A DNA stretch of 64,000 bases, taken from assembly GCF_022557175.1 (NCBI RefSeq), contig NZ_CP092915.1, positions 1,488,001 through 1,552,000 on the forward strand, in the 5' to 3' direction. The first letter of the stretch is position 1. Each line of letters starts with the position of its first letter. This stretch comes from Mycolicibacterium sp. YH-1 (lineage in GTDB: Bacteria; Actinomycetota; Actinomycetes; Mycobacteriales; Mycobacteriaceae). Both the position numbers and the translations under genes were made by a program. The notes under the pieces were generated by a model. That model ran no database searches. It was not told the DNA's origin and saw only the letters and a list, made by a program, of their open reading frames with translations. Positions 54,201 through 64,000 of the stretch are shown one piece after another.

Positions 54201-55616
54201 TTAGTCGATGTCGCCAGTGAGGCCGAAATCAGCCAGCGTTTGTGCGGCCACCTCACGCAGAGCGTCCTTGGTGTTCTCTGCGCCCGGTTGATAGGCGCCG
54301 ACGCTGATGAAGATCTTGCCGTTGATGCGCCCAGACAGAATGATCATTCGGCCGCCGATTCGCTCGAGCAACTGCCGTGATTCGCGTTGACCAGTTCCTC
54401 GAGCGTTCTCGATCTCGGCGATGGTGCCTGCAGGGCAGCCGATGATCGAGTGCAGGTCTCCGAGATAGGAACAGAACACCGACTGATCGGGGTCGGCGGG
54501 CAACTTGGCGACCATCCGCCGCAGCGTCCGCTTCGGTGCGAACGACGGCAGCCACATGAGCTGCTTTGCCTCGTCCGGTGTCTCCTTGAGAGTCTTCAGC
54601 GTTTGCTTCACGGTGGCCCGGAGCTCGCGCAGATCCGTGGTCAGCGGCGTCGGGTCGACGCTGACGCGCGTGTACGACAGCGCCATCGCCCGCGTGTCGT
54701 CCTCGGTGCGATCACTGATGGGGATCTGCAGGGTGACGACGCCGTCACCGGCTCGTCGTCGCCCGATGCGCTCCCCGAGCTTCGCGGCGAATGCTGCGGC
54801 CAGCGTATGACTCGCGCCGTGCCGAGCCTCCGCACAGGCATCCCAATCGTCCAGGTCGACGTAGATCGTGATGGCCGGCACCAAGACCGTGTCGCCGACG
54901 ACGGAGGTGACGGGGACAGGCCGTGATGCCGGTGCGCGGTCACCCTCAGACTTGCTACGGGCCTGCTTACGGGCCAGTTTGACTGCCGTGACGAGTGCCC
55001 TGCCGACCTCGGGGACGTCGCGCGCCGTCAGTCGGGCGTCCTGGCCCACCGCACGCATTTTTCGAGTGCGTGACAGGGGCGGTGGGTAGCCAAGATCGCG
55101 CGTCTTACCCAGGGCCGCTTCGATTATCACCAGGGCAAGCCCGAGACCGTCGATCAGGTTGTGTGAGAGCACCAGGCTGATCGCGGTTGAGCCGTCATCG
55201 AAGGGCTGGACGCCGAGGTGCCAGCCGGGCCCGGCCATGGCATCGATGGGCGTTTGTGAGCGTTCGTCGATCCAGTCGCTGAAGTCAGCGCGCGGGCGGG
55301 TGTGCTCGGCGATGTCGAGGTCCGCAGGTCCTCGGTCCAGGACCCACCGATGCCGGGCGATCGGCAGCGCCGGGCGCTCGATGCGCCGTCCCAGTAACCC
55401 CTGGCCGAGATTCTGATGAAAGCGCCGTAGCGCTTCGAGATCGATGGCGTGCTCATAGAGCCACGTGACCTGTATGACCACGTTCATATCGGCGGCGTGA
55501 TGCTCCGCCAACAAGGCTTCGTCCGCCAATGCGAGCCGATTATCCGGCCGGGCAGCAGCTTTGGCTGCGCGCCGGGTTCTCCACGATTCGCGCGCACGAC
55601 CTATCCGCCCGGGCAC
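54201..55616 (-). CDS. PapA/condensation-type acyltransferase
   Basis: A 471-residue protein starting at GTG. The active-site motif of CoA- or ACP-dependent acyltransferases HxxxDG is present as H152-N-L-I-D156-G157. The two-lobed condensation fold is supported by the second conserved block (ITIYVDLDDWDACAEARHGAS) and the IPISDRTEDDTRAMALSYT segment. It lies 46 bases downstream of the polyketide synthase gene on the same strand, so the two are co-transcribed. By analogy with PapA proteins beside Mas- or Pks5-like synthases, it probably transfers the synthase product onto a sugar or alcohol. A wax ester synthase role is less likely. Confidence 0.78.
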   Translation of the reverse strand: MPGRIGRARESWRTRRAAKAAARPDNRLALADEALLAEHHAADMNVVIQVTWLYEHAIDLEALRRFHQNLGQGLLGRRIERPALPIARHRWVLDRGPADLDIAEHTRPRADFSDWIDERSQTPIDAMAGPGWHLGVQPFDDGSTAISLVLSHNLIDGLGLALVIIEAALGKTRDLGYPPPLSRTRKMRAVGQDARLTARDVPEVGRALVTAVKLARKQARSKSEGDRAPASRPVPVTSVVGDTVLVPAITIYVDLDDWDACAEARHGASHTLAAAFAAKLGERIGRRRAGDGVVTLQIPISDRTEDDTRAMALSYTRVSVDPTPLTTDLRELRATVKQTLKTLKETPDEAKQLMWLPSFAPKRTLRRMVAKLPADPDQSVFCSYLGDLHSIIGCPAGTIAEIENARGTGQRESRQLLERIGGRMIILSGRINGKIFISVGAYQPGAENTKDALREVAAQTLADFGLTGDID

Positions 55617-55662
55617 CGATCACCATCCTTCATCTCGACCGTGTGTTCACGGTTCTATCGTT

Positions 55663-58600
55663 TTACGTTGTGGTCAGCTCAGCCGCCAGCGAATCGGCGA
55701 GGTGCTTGCCCAGGGCTCGTGCGGTGTTGTGGGTGGCGATGGCCTTGGGGGTGATGCGTATACCGGTCTCGGCCTCGATGCGGCTGCGCAGTTCGAGGTA
55801 GCCCAGGGAGTCTAGGCCGTGATCGGGGAACGCGTGGTCGGGGTCGACGGTGCGGCGCAGGATGAGGCTGGCCTGCTCGGTCACCAGGCGCCGAAGCCGG
55901 GTCGGCCACTCGTCGGGGGACAGCGTGAGCAACTCGGCGCGCATCGTGGCGGTGTCGTGCTGCGCTCCGCCCGCGGTCTTGAACGCCTCGGCGAACGGGC
56001 TGCGCGCGACGAGCGCGGTGAACAAAGGCGTTCCCGCCGTGGGCATGTAGCCGGTGTAGGTGCGGTCGTAACGCAGCAGCGTCTCGAAGGCGTGCGCACC
56101 CTCCTCGGGGGTGATCATCGTGGTGCGGCCCTCTTCAAGGGACGCGGCGCGGCCGACCTGGCCCCAAGCTCCCCACGCGATCGCGGTGGCCGGTAGACCC
56201 TGGGCGCGACGCCAGTGGGTGAAGGCGTCCAACCAGCTGTTGGCCGCTGCGTAGGCGCCCTGCCCTGGCGAGCCGAGCAGTGCGGCTGCCGACGAGAATG
56301 AGCAGAACCAGTCCAGTGGTGCCTCGGCCTCCACATCACGCAGGGCCCGGTGCATATGCCAGGCGCCGCAGACCTTGGCCACCCAGTCTCGGTCGATCAG
56401 CTCGTCCGTGATGCTGGTGAGGGTGGCGTCCTCCACCACCGCCGCGGCGTGCAGCACACCGCGTACCGGAAGCCCGGTGGCAGTGGCGGCGGCGACCAGA
56501 CGCTCGGCGGTCGCCGGCTCGGCGATATCGCCGCACTCCACGTGGACGTCAGTGCCGGTCGCACGGATACGCGCAATGGCCTGCTCGGCCTGAGGATTTG
56601 GTTGCGAGCGGCTCGTTAGCACGATCCGGCCACAGCCCGCTCCGGCCATCTCGGCGGCGAGGAACAGTCCGAGGCCGCCCAGGCCACCGGTGATGATGTA
56701 GGCGCCATCCTCTCGGAAGACCCGAGCCTGCTCCGGTGGCACGACCACGCTGCTGCGACCGCTGTGCGGGACATCGAGCACGAGCTTTCCGGTGTGTTCC
56801 GCGGCGCCCATCACACGAATCGCGGTGGCCGCCTCGGCGAGTGGGTAGCGGGTGATCTCCGGCGGGGGCAGCTCACCTTCCGCGACGAGCCGGTACACGC
56901 GGCGCAACAGGTCCGCGATCTTGCGAGGCCGGCTCTTGACCATCAACGCCAGGTCGACGTAGTGGAATGTGAGGTTGCGGCGGAAGGGATAGAGCCCCAG
57001 TCGCGTGTTGGCGTAGACGTCGAGTTTGCCGATCTCCACGAACCGTCCGTCGATGGACAGCAGTTCGAGCCCCGCGCGCTGGGCAGCGCCGGTGAGGGAG
57101 TTGAGCACGATATCAACACCCTCGCCGTCCGTGTCCTTGCGGATCAGATCGGCGAACTCGATGCTGCGCGAGTCGTAGACATGTTCTATGCCCATGCTGC
57201 GCAGCAATTCTCGACGTGCTGGGCTGCCCGCCGTGGCGAAGATCTCCGCTCCCGCGGCGCGAGCGATCGCGATGGCCGCCTGGCCCACACCGCCGGTGGC
57301 GGAGTGGATCAAGACCCGGTCACCGGCGCCGATCCTGGCCTGGTCGTGCAGGCCGTACCAGGCCGTCGCGTACGCAGTGGTCGTCGCGGCCGCCAACTCG
57401 TCGGTCAACCCGGGCGGCAGTGTCACGGCAGCGCGAGCGTCGCAGATGACGAACGTGGCCCAGCATCCGTTCTTCGAGAAGCCGCCGACATGGTCACCGA
57501 CCCGATGATCGGTGACGTCGGGTCCGACCGCGGTCACCACGCCGGCGAAATCGGTGCCCGGCTGCGGCAGAACCCCCTCGACGCTCGGGTATTGGCCGAA
57601 CGCGACCAGGACATCGGCGAAGTTGATGCTGGATGAGCTGACCGCGACCTCAATCTCGCCCCGCCCCGGCGGAACCCGGTCGAAGGCCGCGAATTCCATG
57701 CTCGCCAGATCGCCCGGGGTGCGGATCTCCAAGCGCATGCCGCCACTCCCGTGGTCCACCACGGTGGTGCGGCGCTCGTCCGGTCGCAGGGGAGTGGGCC
57801 GCAGTCGGGCCACGTACCACTGGCCGTCCCGCCACGCGGTTTCGTCCTCGTCCGAGCCCGATAGCAGTTCGAGTGCCACCTTTTCGGGATCGCAGTCGAT
57901 GTCCACGTCGATCTGGGTGGGACGCAGCTGTGGATGTTCGGCTCCGACCACGCGCACCAGGCCGCGTAGTCCCGCCTGGTCGAGGTTGGCCCCATCCCCA
58001 TGCTGGACGGCCTGGGCGGCCCTTGTCAGCACATAGAGACGCGGTGGTTCTCCAGGTGCCTCCGTCAGTTCGCGGGCGATCCGCACCAGGTGAGAGACAT
58101 GCTCACGGGCCCTGGTCAATCCGTCTTCATCCGGACTGCCCACCGGTGTCGGGAGCACCACGACGAGGCCCTTGACGGCACTCGCCCGCAGCCGACCGCT
58201 CAGTTGCTCGAGATAGGCGGGATGGTCGGCATGTTCCGGCCAGCCAAGCCAATCACATTGTGCATCAAGGGCTTTCATCGACTCGATGAGTCCCGTCGTC
58301 AGGGCGTCCTCGGTGGTGGAGGTAGTGATCAGGAGCCACTGGCCGGGGTCGGCATCCGGTATGGGGGGTAGGGCGCTCTGCCGCCATTCGACGGTAAGGA
58401 GGCGCTCGGCGAGGAGCCGCTGCGCTTCGCTTCCCTCGGTGGCGCTGCTGCCCAGCCGGAATCCCCGGACAATGACCACAGGCTTCCCGGACTCATCGAG
58501 AACGTCGAGGTCGGCCTCGAAACCCGACCGATCGTGCGGGGTCAGCCGGACGACGCAGTAGCGAGGATTGCGTGCCGAATCGCAGATACGGATCCGTCGC

Positions 58601-61600
58601 ACACTCAACGGCACGAGCAGACCACCGTCGGTGTCGTCATTGACCGCCTGGTGCGCGGCGACGGACTGGAAGCAGGCATCGAGCAACACCGGGTGTATGC
58701 CGTAGGCGCCCTGTTGCGCGCGCAGCGGGCCGGGCAATGCGATCTCGGTGACCAGGGTGGACGCATCGTCGGCGGTGTGAGCGGCGATCAGACCTGCAAA
58801 TGCCGCACCCAGCGCGACCCCGCGCGAGTTGAACAGCTGCCGTAGCTCGTCCCCCTCGGTGCGCAATGGGTGCGCGGCGAGCAGCGCGGACACGTCGTGT
58901 GGCTGCGGCTCATTGTCGGCGTCGTCTTCGTCCACGACGTGCAGCGTGGCGATGGCTCGCCGCGTGCGTTCGCCCTCGTGATCGGTCACCACCTCGAACT
59001 CCGCGACGCCGGGTGTGTCAACCGAGACAATCGTGGATATCGGGGTTTGCTTGTCCAGCAGCAACATCTGCTCGAAGCGGATGTCACGAACCTCGGATTG
59101 CTCGCCAAGCACGGTGCGAGCGGCCGCCAGCGCCATCTCGCAGTAGGCGGCCCCGGGAAGGGCGGTCACGGCATGTACCTGATGGTCACCCAGCCAAGGC
59201 AGTGCCGCGGTGCCGACATCGCCCTGCCAGGCGTGGCGCTCCGGCTCCTCGGGCAGGCGGACATGGGCGCCCAACAGTGGATGCACAGTGACGGTCCGGG
59301 TGCCTAGCGCCTGGGGGCTCGCGCCGCCGGTTCCGATGCGCAGCCGACGGTGGGTCCAACTCGGCAGCGGCGCGTCGACCAGCTGTCCCGTCGGGTAGAG
59401 CGTCGCGAAATCCACTGCGGCGCCGGCACAATAGAGGTTCGCCAGGAACTCGAACAGTCCGTGCCGCAGCTCCTGCTGGCGCAGAAGGCAGGGCAGCGCC
59501 TGGACTGAGATGTCGGATGCGCTGGCCGTCTGCTCGACCGCGCGGGTCAACAGAGGGTGGGGGGAGAGCTCGCCGAAGACTCGATGGCCGTCCTCGAGCG
59601 CCGCCTGCACCGCGTCGGCGAAGCGCACCGGATTGCGCAGATTGTCCGCCCAATAACTACCGTCCAAGTCCCGCTGCTGCCGTGGGTCGTCGAGAGTCGC
59701 CGAGTAGTACGGGACTGACGGTGTCCTGGGCGTGAGATCGGCCAACGCATCGGTCAACTGGGCGAGGATCGGGTCGACCTGCGGTGAGTGCGATGCGACG
59801 TCGACCGCCACCTCGCGTGCCATGATGTCGCGGCGCTCCCACATCTCGACCAAGTCCCTAACCGCCTGGGTCGTACCGCCGATGACGGTGGACTCCGGCG
59901 AGGCGACCACCGACACCACGACATCCGTGAGACCGCGAACAGCCAGTTCCTCACGGACGCGTTGGGCGGGCAGCTCCACCGATGCCATCGCCCCGGCGCC
60001 GGAGATCGTGGTCAACAACCGCGAGCGGCGGCAGATGACGCGGACCCCGTCTTCGAGTGAAAGTGCTCCTGCGACAACGGCCGCGGCGACTTCCCCGAGC
60101 GAGTGCCCGACGACTGCGCCGGGGACCACCCCGTGGGAGCGCATCGCGGCGGCCAACGCGACCTGCATGGTGAACAGGGTCGGCTGGACTCGGTCGATAC
60201 CGGTGACTGTCTCCGGCGCCGACATCGCCTGCGTCACCGAGAATCCCGCTTCGGCGGCGATCAACGGCTCGGCCTGCGCGACCGTCGCGGCGAACGCCGG
60301 CTCGGCCGCCAGCAGATCTGCACCCATCGCGGGCCACTGCGAGCCCTGTCCGGAGAACACCCACACGGGTCCCCGGTCGTCCTGGCCCACCGCAGGTGGA
60401 TACGCCGCGTCGACCTCGGCGACCTCAAGCAAACGGTCGGTCAGCTCGGAAACGCTCGCGGCGACCACGGCAGCGCGCACGGGCCGGTGTCCGCGCCTGC
60501 GCGCCAGGGTGTACGCCAGATCCGATGGCACCAGCTGATCGGCACGGCCCCTCACCCACTCGGCGAGCCGCCCGGAGGTGCGTCGCAGCGCCTCGGGTGA
60601 GGTGGCTGACAGTGCGAAGACCAGAGAGCCGGGGTGGCCGGGGGAGACTTCGTCGTGGTGCGCCGGTTCGGGTGCCTGTTCCAGCACGGCATGAACGTTT
60701 GTTCCGCTCAGACCGTACGACGACACGGCCGCCCGTCGGCGGTCCTGGCCGTCTCGCGACGGCCACGGCGTGGTCTCGGTCGGAACGAACAGTCCCGTGT
60801 CGATCCGTGCAAGGTCATCGGTCAGCCGGGTGAAGTGCAGTGACTGCGGGACCACGCCGTGTTGCAGCGCGAGGGTGGTCTTGATCAGCCCCACCACACC
60901 GGCCGCGCCCTCGGTGTGCCCGAAGTTGCTCTTCGCCGATCCGAGTGCGCAAGGGCCATCCGACCCGTATACCTGGGCGAGGCTGCCGAACTCGATCGGG
61001 TCGCCGACCCGGGTGCCGGTGCCGTGGGCCTCCACCATGCCGACCGTGACGGGGTCCACGCCCGCATTCGCCAGCGCTGCGCGGTACGCGTTGGCCTGTG
61101 CATCCAACGACGGCCTGGAGATGGTCTTGGTGCGGCCGTCGTGATTGGCTGCCGTGCCACGTATCACCGCGTGAATCCGGTCGCCGTCTCGCAGTGCGTC
61201 CGGCAGGCGCTTCAGCAAGACCACGGCGCTTCCCTCGGACCGTACAAACCCGTCCGCCGCGACGTCGAAAGAATGGCAGCAGCCGGTCGGGGAGAACATC
61301 CCCAGCGCCGCCCCCGCCGTGTTCATGATCCCCGAGATCAGGGTGTTGACCCCGCCCGCCAGGGCGAGGTCACTCTCGCCGTCATTCAGGCTGCGAAAGG
61401 CCAGGTGCAGAGCGAGTAGACCGGTCGAACATGCGGAGTCCACCGTCAGTGCCGGGCCGTGCACTCCCAGCCAAAACGCAATGCGCCCGGAAGCCATGCT
61501 GGGGGTATTGCCGGGGTACGCGTAGGGATCGTGGACGACGCCAGACTCGTAGGTCAGCACGACGTGGTCATCGTGGACCACCCCCATGAAGACACCCGTC

Positions 61601-61962
61601 TTGGACCCGAACAGCGAGCCTGGAGCCATGCCGGCGTGCTCGATGGCCTCCCATGAAGTCTCCATCAGCAACCGGTGGTTGGGATCCATGAAGGTGGCCT
61701 CATGTGTCCGCAGACCGAAGAACGGGGCGTCGAAACCCCAAATGTCGTCCAGGAATCCGCCGTAGCGCGTCACCGACTTGCCAGGCACCCCCGGCTCGGG
61801 GTCGTAGAACTCGTCGACGTCCCAGCGATCGGCCGGGATCTCGGTGACCAGGTTGTCCCCGCGCTCCAGCGCCTCCCACAGTTTGTCCGGCGAGTTGATG
61901 CCACCGGGGAGCCGACAGCCCATTCCGATCACTGCGACGGGAGTGACTGGGGCGTACCCCAT
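55663..61962 (-). CDS. Mas/Pks5-like iterative polyketide synthase
   Basis: A 2,099-residue type I synthase (start 61962 after AGAGGTGA). Domains: ketosynthase 7-430 with triad C178, H313, H349; acyltransferase about 530-850 with S621 in GHSLGE and VASHSPQ, the (Y/V)ASH type expected for methylmalonyl-CoA; dehydratase from about 900 with [11 protein letters not shown]; enoyl reductase with ATGGVGQAA near 1560; ketoreductase with TGGLGGLG near 1780; acyl carrier protein with phosphopantetheine S2052 in GLDSLGY. The full reducing set in one module without thioesterase is the Mas/Pks2/Pks5 layout and would make methyl-branched long-chain acids. Neighbouring acyltransferase and MmpL genes fit a surface lipid. 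The exact product is not known. Confidence 0.92.
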   Translation of the reverse strand: MGYAPVTPVAVIGMGCRLPGGINSPDKLWEALERGDNLVTEIPADRWDVDEFYDPEPGVPGKSVTRYGGFLDDIWGFDAPFFGLRTHEATFMDPNHRLLMETSWEAIEHAGMAPGSLFGSKTGVFMGVVHDDHVVLTYESGVVHDPYAYPGNTPSMASGRIAFWLGVHGPALTVDSACSTGLLALHLAFRSLNDGESDLALAGGVNTLISGIMNTAGAALGMFSPTGCCHSFDVAADGFVRSEGSAVVLLKRLPDALRDGDRIHAVIRGTAANHDGRTKTISRPSLDAQANAYRAALANAGVDPVTVGMVEAHGTGTRVGDPIEFGSLAQVYGSDGPCALGSAKSNFGHTEGAAGVVGLIKTTLALQHGVVPQSLHFTRLTDDLARIDTGLFVPTETTPWPSRDGQDRRRAAVSSYGLSGTNVHAVLEQAPEPAHHDEVSPGHPGSLVFALSATSPEALRRTSGRLAEWVRGRADQLVPSDLAYTLARRRGHRPVRAAVVAASVSELTDRLLEVAEVDAAYPPAVGQDDRGPVWVFSGQGSQWPAMGADLLAAEPAFAATVAQAEPLIAAEAGFSVTQAMSAPETVTGIDRVQPTLFTMQVALAAAMRSHGVVPGAVVGHSLGEVAAAVVAGALSLEDGVRVICRRSRLLTTISGAGAMASVELPAQRVREELAVRGLTDVVVSVVASPESTVIGGTTQAVRDLVEMWERRDIMAREVAVDVASHSPQVDPILAQLTDALADLTPRTPSVPYYSATLDDPRQQRDLDGSYWADNLRNPVRFADAVQAALEDGHRVFGELSPHPLLTRAVEQTASASDISVQALPCLLRQQELRHGLFEFLANLYCAGAAVDFATLYPTGQLVDAPLPSWTHRRLRIGTGGASPQALGTRTVTVHPLLGAHVRLPEEPERHAWQGDVGTAALPWLGDHQVHAVTALPGAAYCEMALAAARTVLGEQSEVRDIRFEQMLLLDKQTPISTIVSVDTPGVAEFEVVTDHEGERTRRAIATLHVVDEDDADNEPQPHDVSALLAAHPLRTEGDELRQLFNSRGVALGAAFAGLIAAHTADDASTLVTEIALPGPLRAQQGAYGIHPVLLDACFQSVAAHQAVNDDTDGGLLVPLSVRRIRICDSARNPRYCVVRLTPHDRSGFEADLDVLDESGKPVVIVRGFRLGSSATEGSEAQRLLAERLLTVEWRQSALPPIPDADPGQWLLITTSTTEDALTTGLIESMKALDAQCDWLGWPEHADHPAYLEQLSGRLRASAVKGLVVVLPTPVGSPDEDGLTRAREHVSHLVRIARELTEAPGEPPRLYVLTRAAQAVQHGDGANLDQAGLRGLVRVVGAEHPQLRPTQIDVDIDCDPEKVALELLSGSDEDETAWRDGQWYVARLRPTPLRPDERRTTVVDHGSGGMRLEIRTPGDLASMEFAAFDRVPPGRGEIEVAVSSSSINFADVLVAFGQYPSVEGVLPQPGTDFAGVVTAVGPDVTDHRVGDHVGGFSKNGCWATFVICDARAAVTLPPGLTDELAAATTTAYATAWYGLHDQARIGAGDRVLIHSATGGVGQAAIAIARAAGAEIFATAGSPARRELLRSMGIEHVYDSRSIEFADLIRKDTDGEGVDIVLNSLTGAAQRAGLELLSIDGRFVEIGKLDVYANTRLGLYPFRRNLTFHYVDLALMVKSRPRKIADLLRRVYRLVAEGELPPPEITRYPLAEAATAIRVMGAAEHTGKLVLDVPHSGRSSVVVPPEQARVFREDGAYIITGGLGGLGLFLAAEMAGAGCGRIVLTSRSQPNPQAEQAIARIRATGTDVHVECGDIAEPATAERLVAAATATGLPVRGVLHAAAVVEDATLTSITDELIDRDWVAKVCGAWHMHRALRDVEAEAPLDWFCSFSSAAALLGSPGQGAYAAANSWLDAFTHWRRAQGLPATAIAWGAWGQVGRAASLEEGRTTMITPEEGAHAFETLLRYDRTYTGYMPTAGTPLFTALVARSPFAEAFKTAGGAQHDTATMRAELLTLSPDEWPTRLRRLVTEQASLILRRTVDPDHAFPDHGLDSLGYLELRSRIEAETGIRITPKAIATHNTARALGKHLADSLAAELTTT

Positions 61963-62497
61963 GGGGCATTCACCTCTTTCCGAACGGTGGGTTTCAGCAG
62001 GCACGGCCGAATTCCGCTAGGGGGCAGGTCATTAGCTCAGTCGTTCGGACGGCCGTCCATCCGAGCCTCAAATCAACTGGTCGGTCGGTAGCCTAGCCAC
62101 TCCGATGAGATGTGGTGGCGAAATCTGCTTCGCCGACGTAGGCGGCTTGCCGTGCCGGTGCAGGAAGGCTCGATGTCGTCCTCGACAATTAGGTTGCCCT
62201 GAGTGCATGATCCTGGCCACGGCCGCTCGAGTGGGACCCGGGCACCTGGTGATTCACGTCCATCGCGACGGGGCCCACGCGCTCACTAGCCGCTTGTGCA
62301 GAAGTGCTCATGGTTCCTCGACTGCCCTTGGTATGTTCGGTTCACGTTCCTCGACGACCGAAAGAACACCGCCCAGTGGCAGCCGTAGACGCTCGTGGCA
62401 TCGCCGGCCAAGCTCTGCAGGATTTCCGAGCGCACACCGCAGTTAGCGGCGGGCGTGAGATCTCCAGCAGCTTATTGTCAGGATCTGACCCGCACCC
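61963..62497. other. Divergent intergenic region, no recognised gene
   Basis: A 535-base gap between the polyketide synthase start and the 62498 gene. Short frames exist on both strands, but none has a recognisable product or convincing start. It should contain the two divergent promoters. Base composition becomes more AT-rich toward its right end. Confidence 0.5.
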
Positions 62498-63361
62498 ATG
62501 ATTCGTAGGTACTGCATAAGTCATGAGAAGCCACTGCTGCCCGAGAGTTGGTATGACGACTGCATCGCGCTTGGGGATTTTCAACCGGACTCTGCATTCC
62601 ATGTGAGTCAACTCGATCGGTTTTGGCACGAGGCCAGACCGGTTGCATATGGCGCCGCAGGAACGCACGTCTTGCCCATCGCTATCGAGAAATTCTCCGG
62701 CGATGCTGACCTTATTGAAGTTTCCTCACACCGGAAGAGAACCCTTCCCTCCCCGGAGGGCAGGGAGGCCAAGAACTTTCCCACCATGAGGGAGTTGAGC
62801 CTGGAGAACTTCGCGCGGGAATCCGAGCTCTCGGTGTACGAGCCCAGGCCTGGCCATGAGTTTCTGATTCCGCAGCCTCTTCATCTCAAGAAATCGGTAG
62901 TCGGGCACTACGCAGCGATTCATCATCGCCAAGACATTCTCGATTACGCTGATCTAGCAGTGGAGTTGGGCGTGCTGGATTCGAACTCTGCGTCGGAGTT
63001 CCTGGCCGCGAAGCACTTCATTCCAGGAGGCATTGAAATCGGGATCTACCCGAAGGCCTGGTTGGTGCACACATTCTCGGGAATCGAGCTTGTCGGCAGG
63101 GAGTTCCTGAATCGATATGGCGACCGCGTGCGGAAATACAATCGCTTTCAGATTAGGGCGGTCGGTTTCCTGGGTGAGCGACTGGGGTCCTATCTCGTGA
63201 TCCGCCACCTCAAGGAGAAGTACTCGAACAGCATTCCTGCCGATGTGTTCGGATATATGACGGTCATCGTGAAGGATGACTCGAATTACTCCGCGGGATT
63301 GGCGGATCGACCGAGGAATTTGTCGAGTTGGTATCGTCCCAAACATAAGCGAGCTCAATGA
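62498..63361 (+). CDS. Protein of unknown function, low-GC, in the envelope island
   Basis: A 287-residue soluble protein (ATG 62498). I recognise no family. Notable features: [16 protein letters not shown] at the N-terminus, many His/Tyr/Trp residues, [17 protein letters not shown] near the middle and [31 protein letters not shown] near residues 165-205. Overall this somewhat resembles bacterial sugar-modifying or glycosyltransferase-like proteins. Base content is clearly lower than in neighbours (three sampled 60-base lines give 48-58 % GC). Its stop overlaps the next gene's start (ATGA), so it is co-translated with a CDP-glucose pathway enzyme, which suggests a role in sugar synthesis or transfer. 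Confidence 0.65.
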   Translation: MIRRYCISHEKPLLPESWYDDCIALGDFQPDSAFHVSQLDRFWHEARPVAYGAAGTHVLPIAIEKFSGDADLIEVSSHRKRTLPSPEGREAKNFPTMRELSLENFARESELSVYEPRPGHEFLIPQPLHLKKSVVGHYAAIHHRQDILDYADLAVELGVLDSNSASEFLAAKHFIPGGIEIGIYPKAWLVHTFSGIELVGREFLNRYGDRVRKYNRFQIRAVGFLGERLGSYLVIRHLKEKYSNSIPADVFGYMTVIVKDDSNYSAGLADRPRNLSSWYRPKHKRAQ

Positions 63362-64000
63362 AAGCCGTATTGCTGGCCGGTGGCTTGGGTACTCGCCTCA
63401 GTGAGGAAACCGCCGTCCGCCCCAAGCCGATGGTGGAGATCGGCGGGCGGCCGATTCTATGGCATATCATGAAGCTCTACTCCCACCACGGTATTGACGA
63501 TTTTGTCGTCTGCTGTGGCTATAAGGGCTATGCCATCAAGGAATACTTCGCCAACTACTTCCTGCACATGTCGGACGTGACCTTCGATATGTCCCTCAAC
63601 AGGATGGAAGTGCACGAGCACCACGCCGAACCGTGGCGGGTGACCCTGGTGGACACCGGTGACGACACCCTGACTGGCGGGCGCCTCAAGCGCGTGGCGA
63701 ATTACATCCAAGACGACGAGGCCTTCTGCTTGACCTACGGTGATGGGCTCAGCGACGTGAACATCGGTGCAAGCATCGAATTCCACCGTCAGCACGGCCG
63801 GCACGCCACAGTTACAGCGGTGCGTCCGCCGGGTCGCTACGGCGCCATCGAGCGCACGGGTGACCAGGTAACGCAATTCATCGAGAAGCCACGTGGCGAC
63901 GGCGGCCTCATCAACGGCGGATTCTTCGTCCTGTCGCCCGCGGTACTCGACTACATCGAAGGAGACGAGACCCCTTGGGAGGGCTCGCCCTTGGCGCGTC
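63358..64000 (+). CDS. rfbF: Glucose-1-phosphate cytidylyltransferase RfbF, 5' part
   Basis: The first 214 residues of a nucleotidyltransferase, cut by the window end. N-terminal [18 protein letters not shown] with RPKPM binds the nucleotide, and the segments [44 protein letters not shown] and [18 protein letters not shown] are the signatures of RfbF rather than RfbA. It makes CDP-glucose from CTP and glucose 1-phosphate, the entry to 3,6-dideoxy and branched sugars. The partner CDP-glucose 4,6-dehydratase is expected just past the window. It overlaps the previous gene by four bases. It implies that an unusual deoxysugar is part of the glycolipid made here. Confidence 0.9.
   Translation, partial: MKAVLLAGGLGTRLSEETAVRPKPMVEIGGRPILWHIMKLYSHHGIDDFVVCCGYKGYAIKEYFANYFLHMSDVTFDMSLNRMEVHEHHAEPWRVTLVDTGDDTLTGGRLKRVANYIQDDEAFCLTYGDGLSDVNIGASIEFHRQHGRHATVTAVRPPGRYGAIERTGDQVTQFIEKPRGDGGLINGGFFVLSPAVLDYIEGDETPWEGSPLAR

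Noticed and set aside
62105..62446. Possible small gene or transposase remnant before the 62498 gene
   Set aside because: Cys/Arg-rich translation with no family features and no ribosome site; no inverted repeats or target duplication seen.

Overview
The window is high-GC actinobacterial DNA whose gene content and order are mycobacterial. From about 13.2 kb to 46.7 kb the order follows the Mycobacterium tuberculosis segment Rv1058 to Rv1084, recalled from general knowledge: fadD14, an Rv1059-like reductase, two patatins, lpqV, a cupin/rhodanese pair, a membrane alpha/beta hydrolase, echA8-echA9, a Bax-inhibitor-1 protein, a DUF559 protein, fadA3, an SGNH hydrolase, lipU, cbs, pra, metB, greA, mca and a DUF255 protein. 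The first 605 bases are the 3' end of an Rv1057-like beta-propeller gene. No PE/PPE genes are present, and metabolic genes are inserted at several points. This suggests a rapidly growing, environmental Mycolicibacterium-type organism.

0-13 kb is accessory metabolism. It holds a repeat-containing secreted protein, a CitA/DcuS-type two-component system, a GGDEF protein, an operon of glycerate kinase, C69 peptidase and NCS1 nucleobase permease divergent from a GntR regulator, a DctA-type dicarboxylate carrier, and three small secreted paralogues that share an SVRNPQ motif.

13-25 kb holds fadD14, an Ltp1-like thiolase, a DUF732 protein and the pknH-embR signalling pair. These are followed by an Rv1059-like gene behind a KstR-type operator, an alcohol dehydrogenase, and a type I DAHP synthase. 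The DAHP synthase is preceded by an aromatic leader peptide (YWRF) and a stack of alternative RNA hairpins, which I consider the best regulatory find in the window. Two patatin genes overlap tail to tail.

25-47 kb is the conserved core: lipid beta-oxidation (echA8, echA9, fadA3), transsulfuration (cbs, metB), mycothiol detoxification (mca), transcript cleavage (greA) and several membrane proteins. A DUF559 nuclease-like gene is bracketed by two related long palindromes.

47-64 kb is a cell-envelope lipid island: mmpS, two tandem mmpL genes with the 3' relic of a second mmpS between them, a hemophore-like secreted protein, a PapA/condensation-type acyltransferase, a 2,099-residue Mas/Pks5-like polyketide synthase, a low-GC gene of unknown function and the start of a CDP-glucose pathway gene. 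Together they suggest synthesis and export of a methyl-branched acylated glycolipid (lipooligosaccharide-like). The product itself is inferred.
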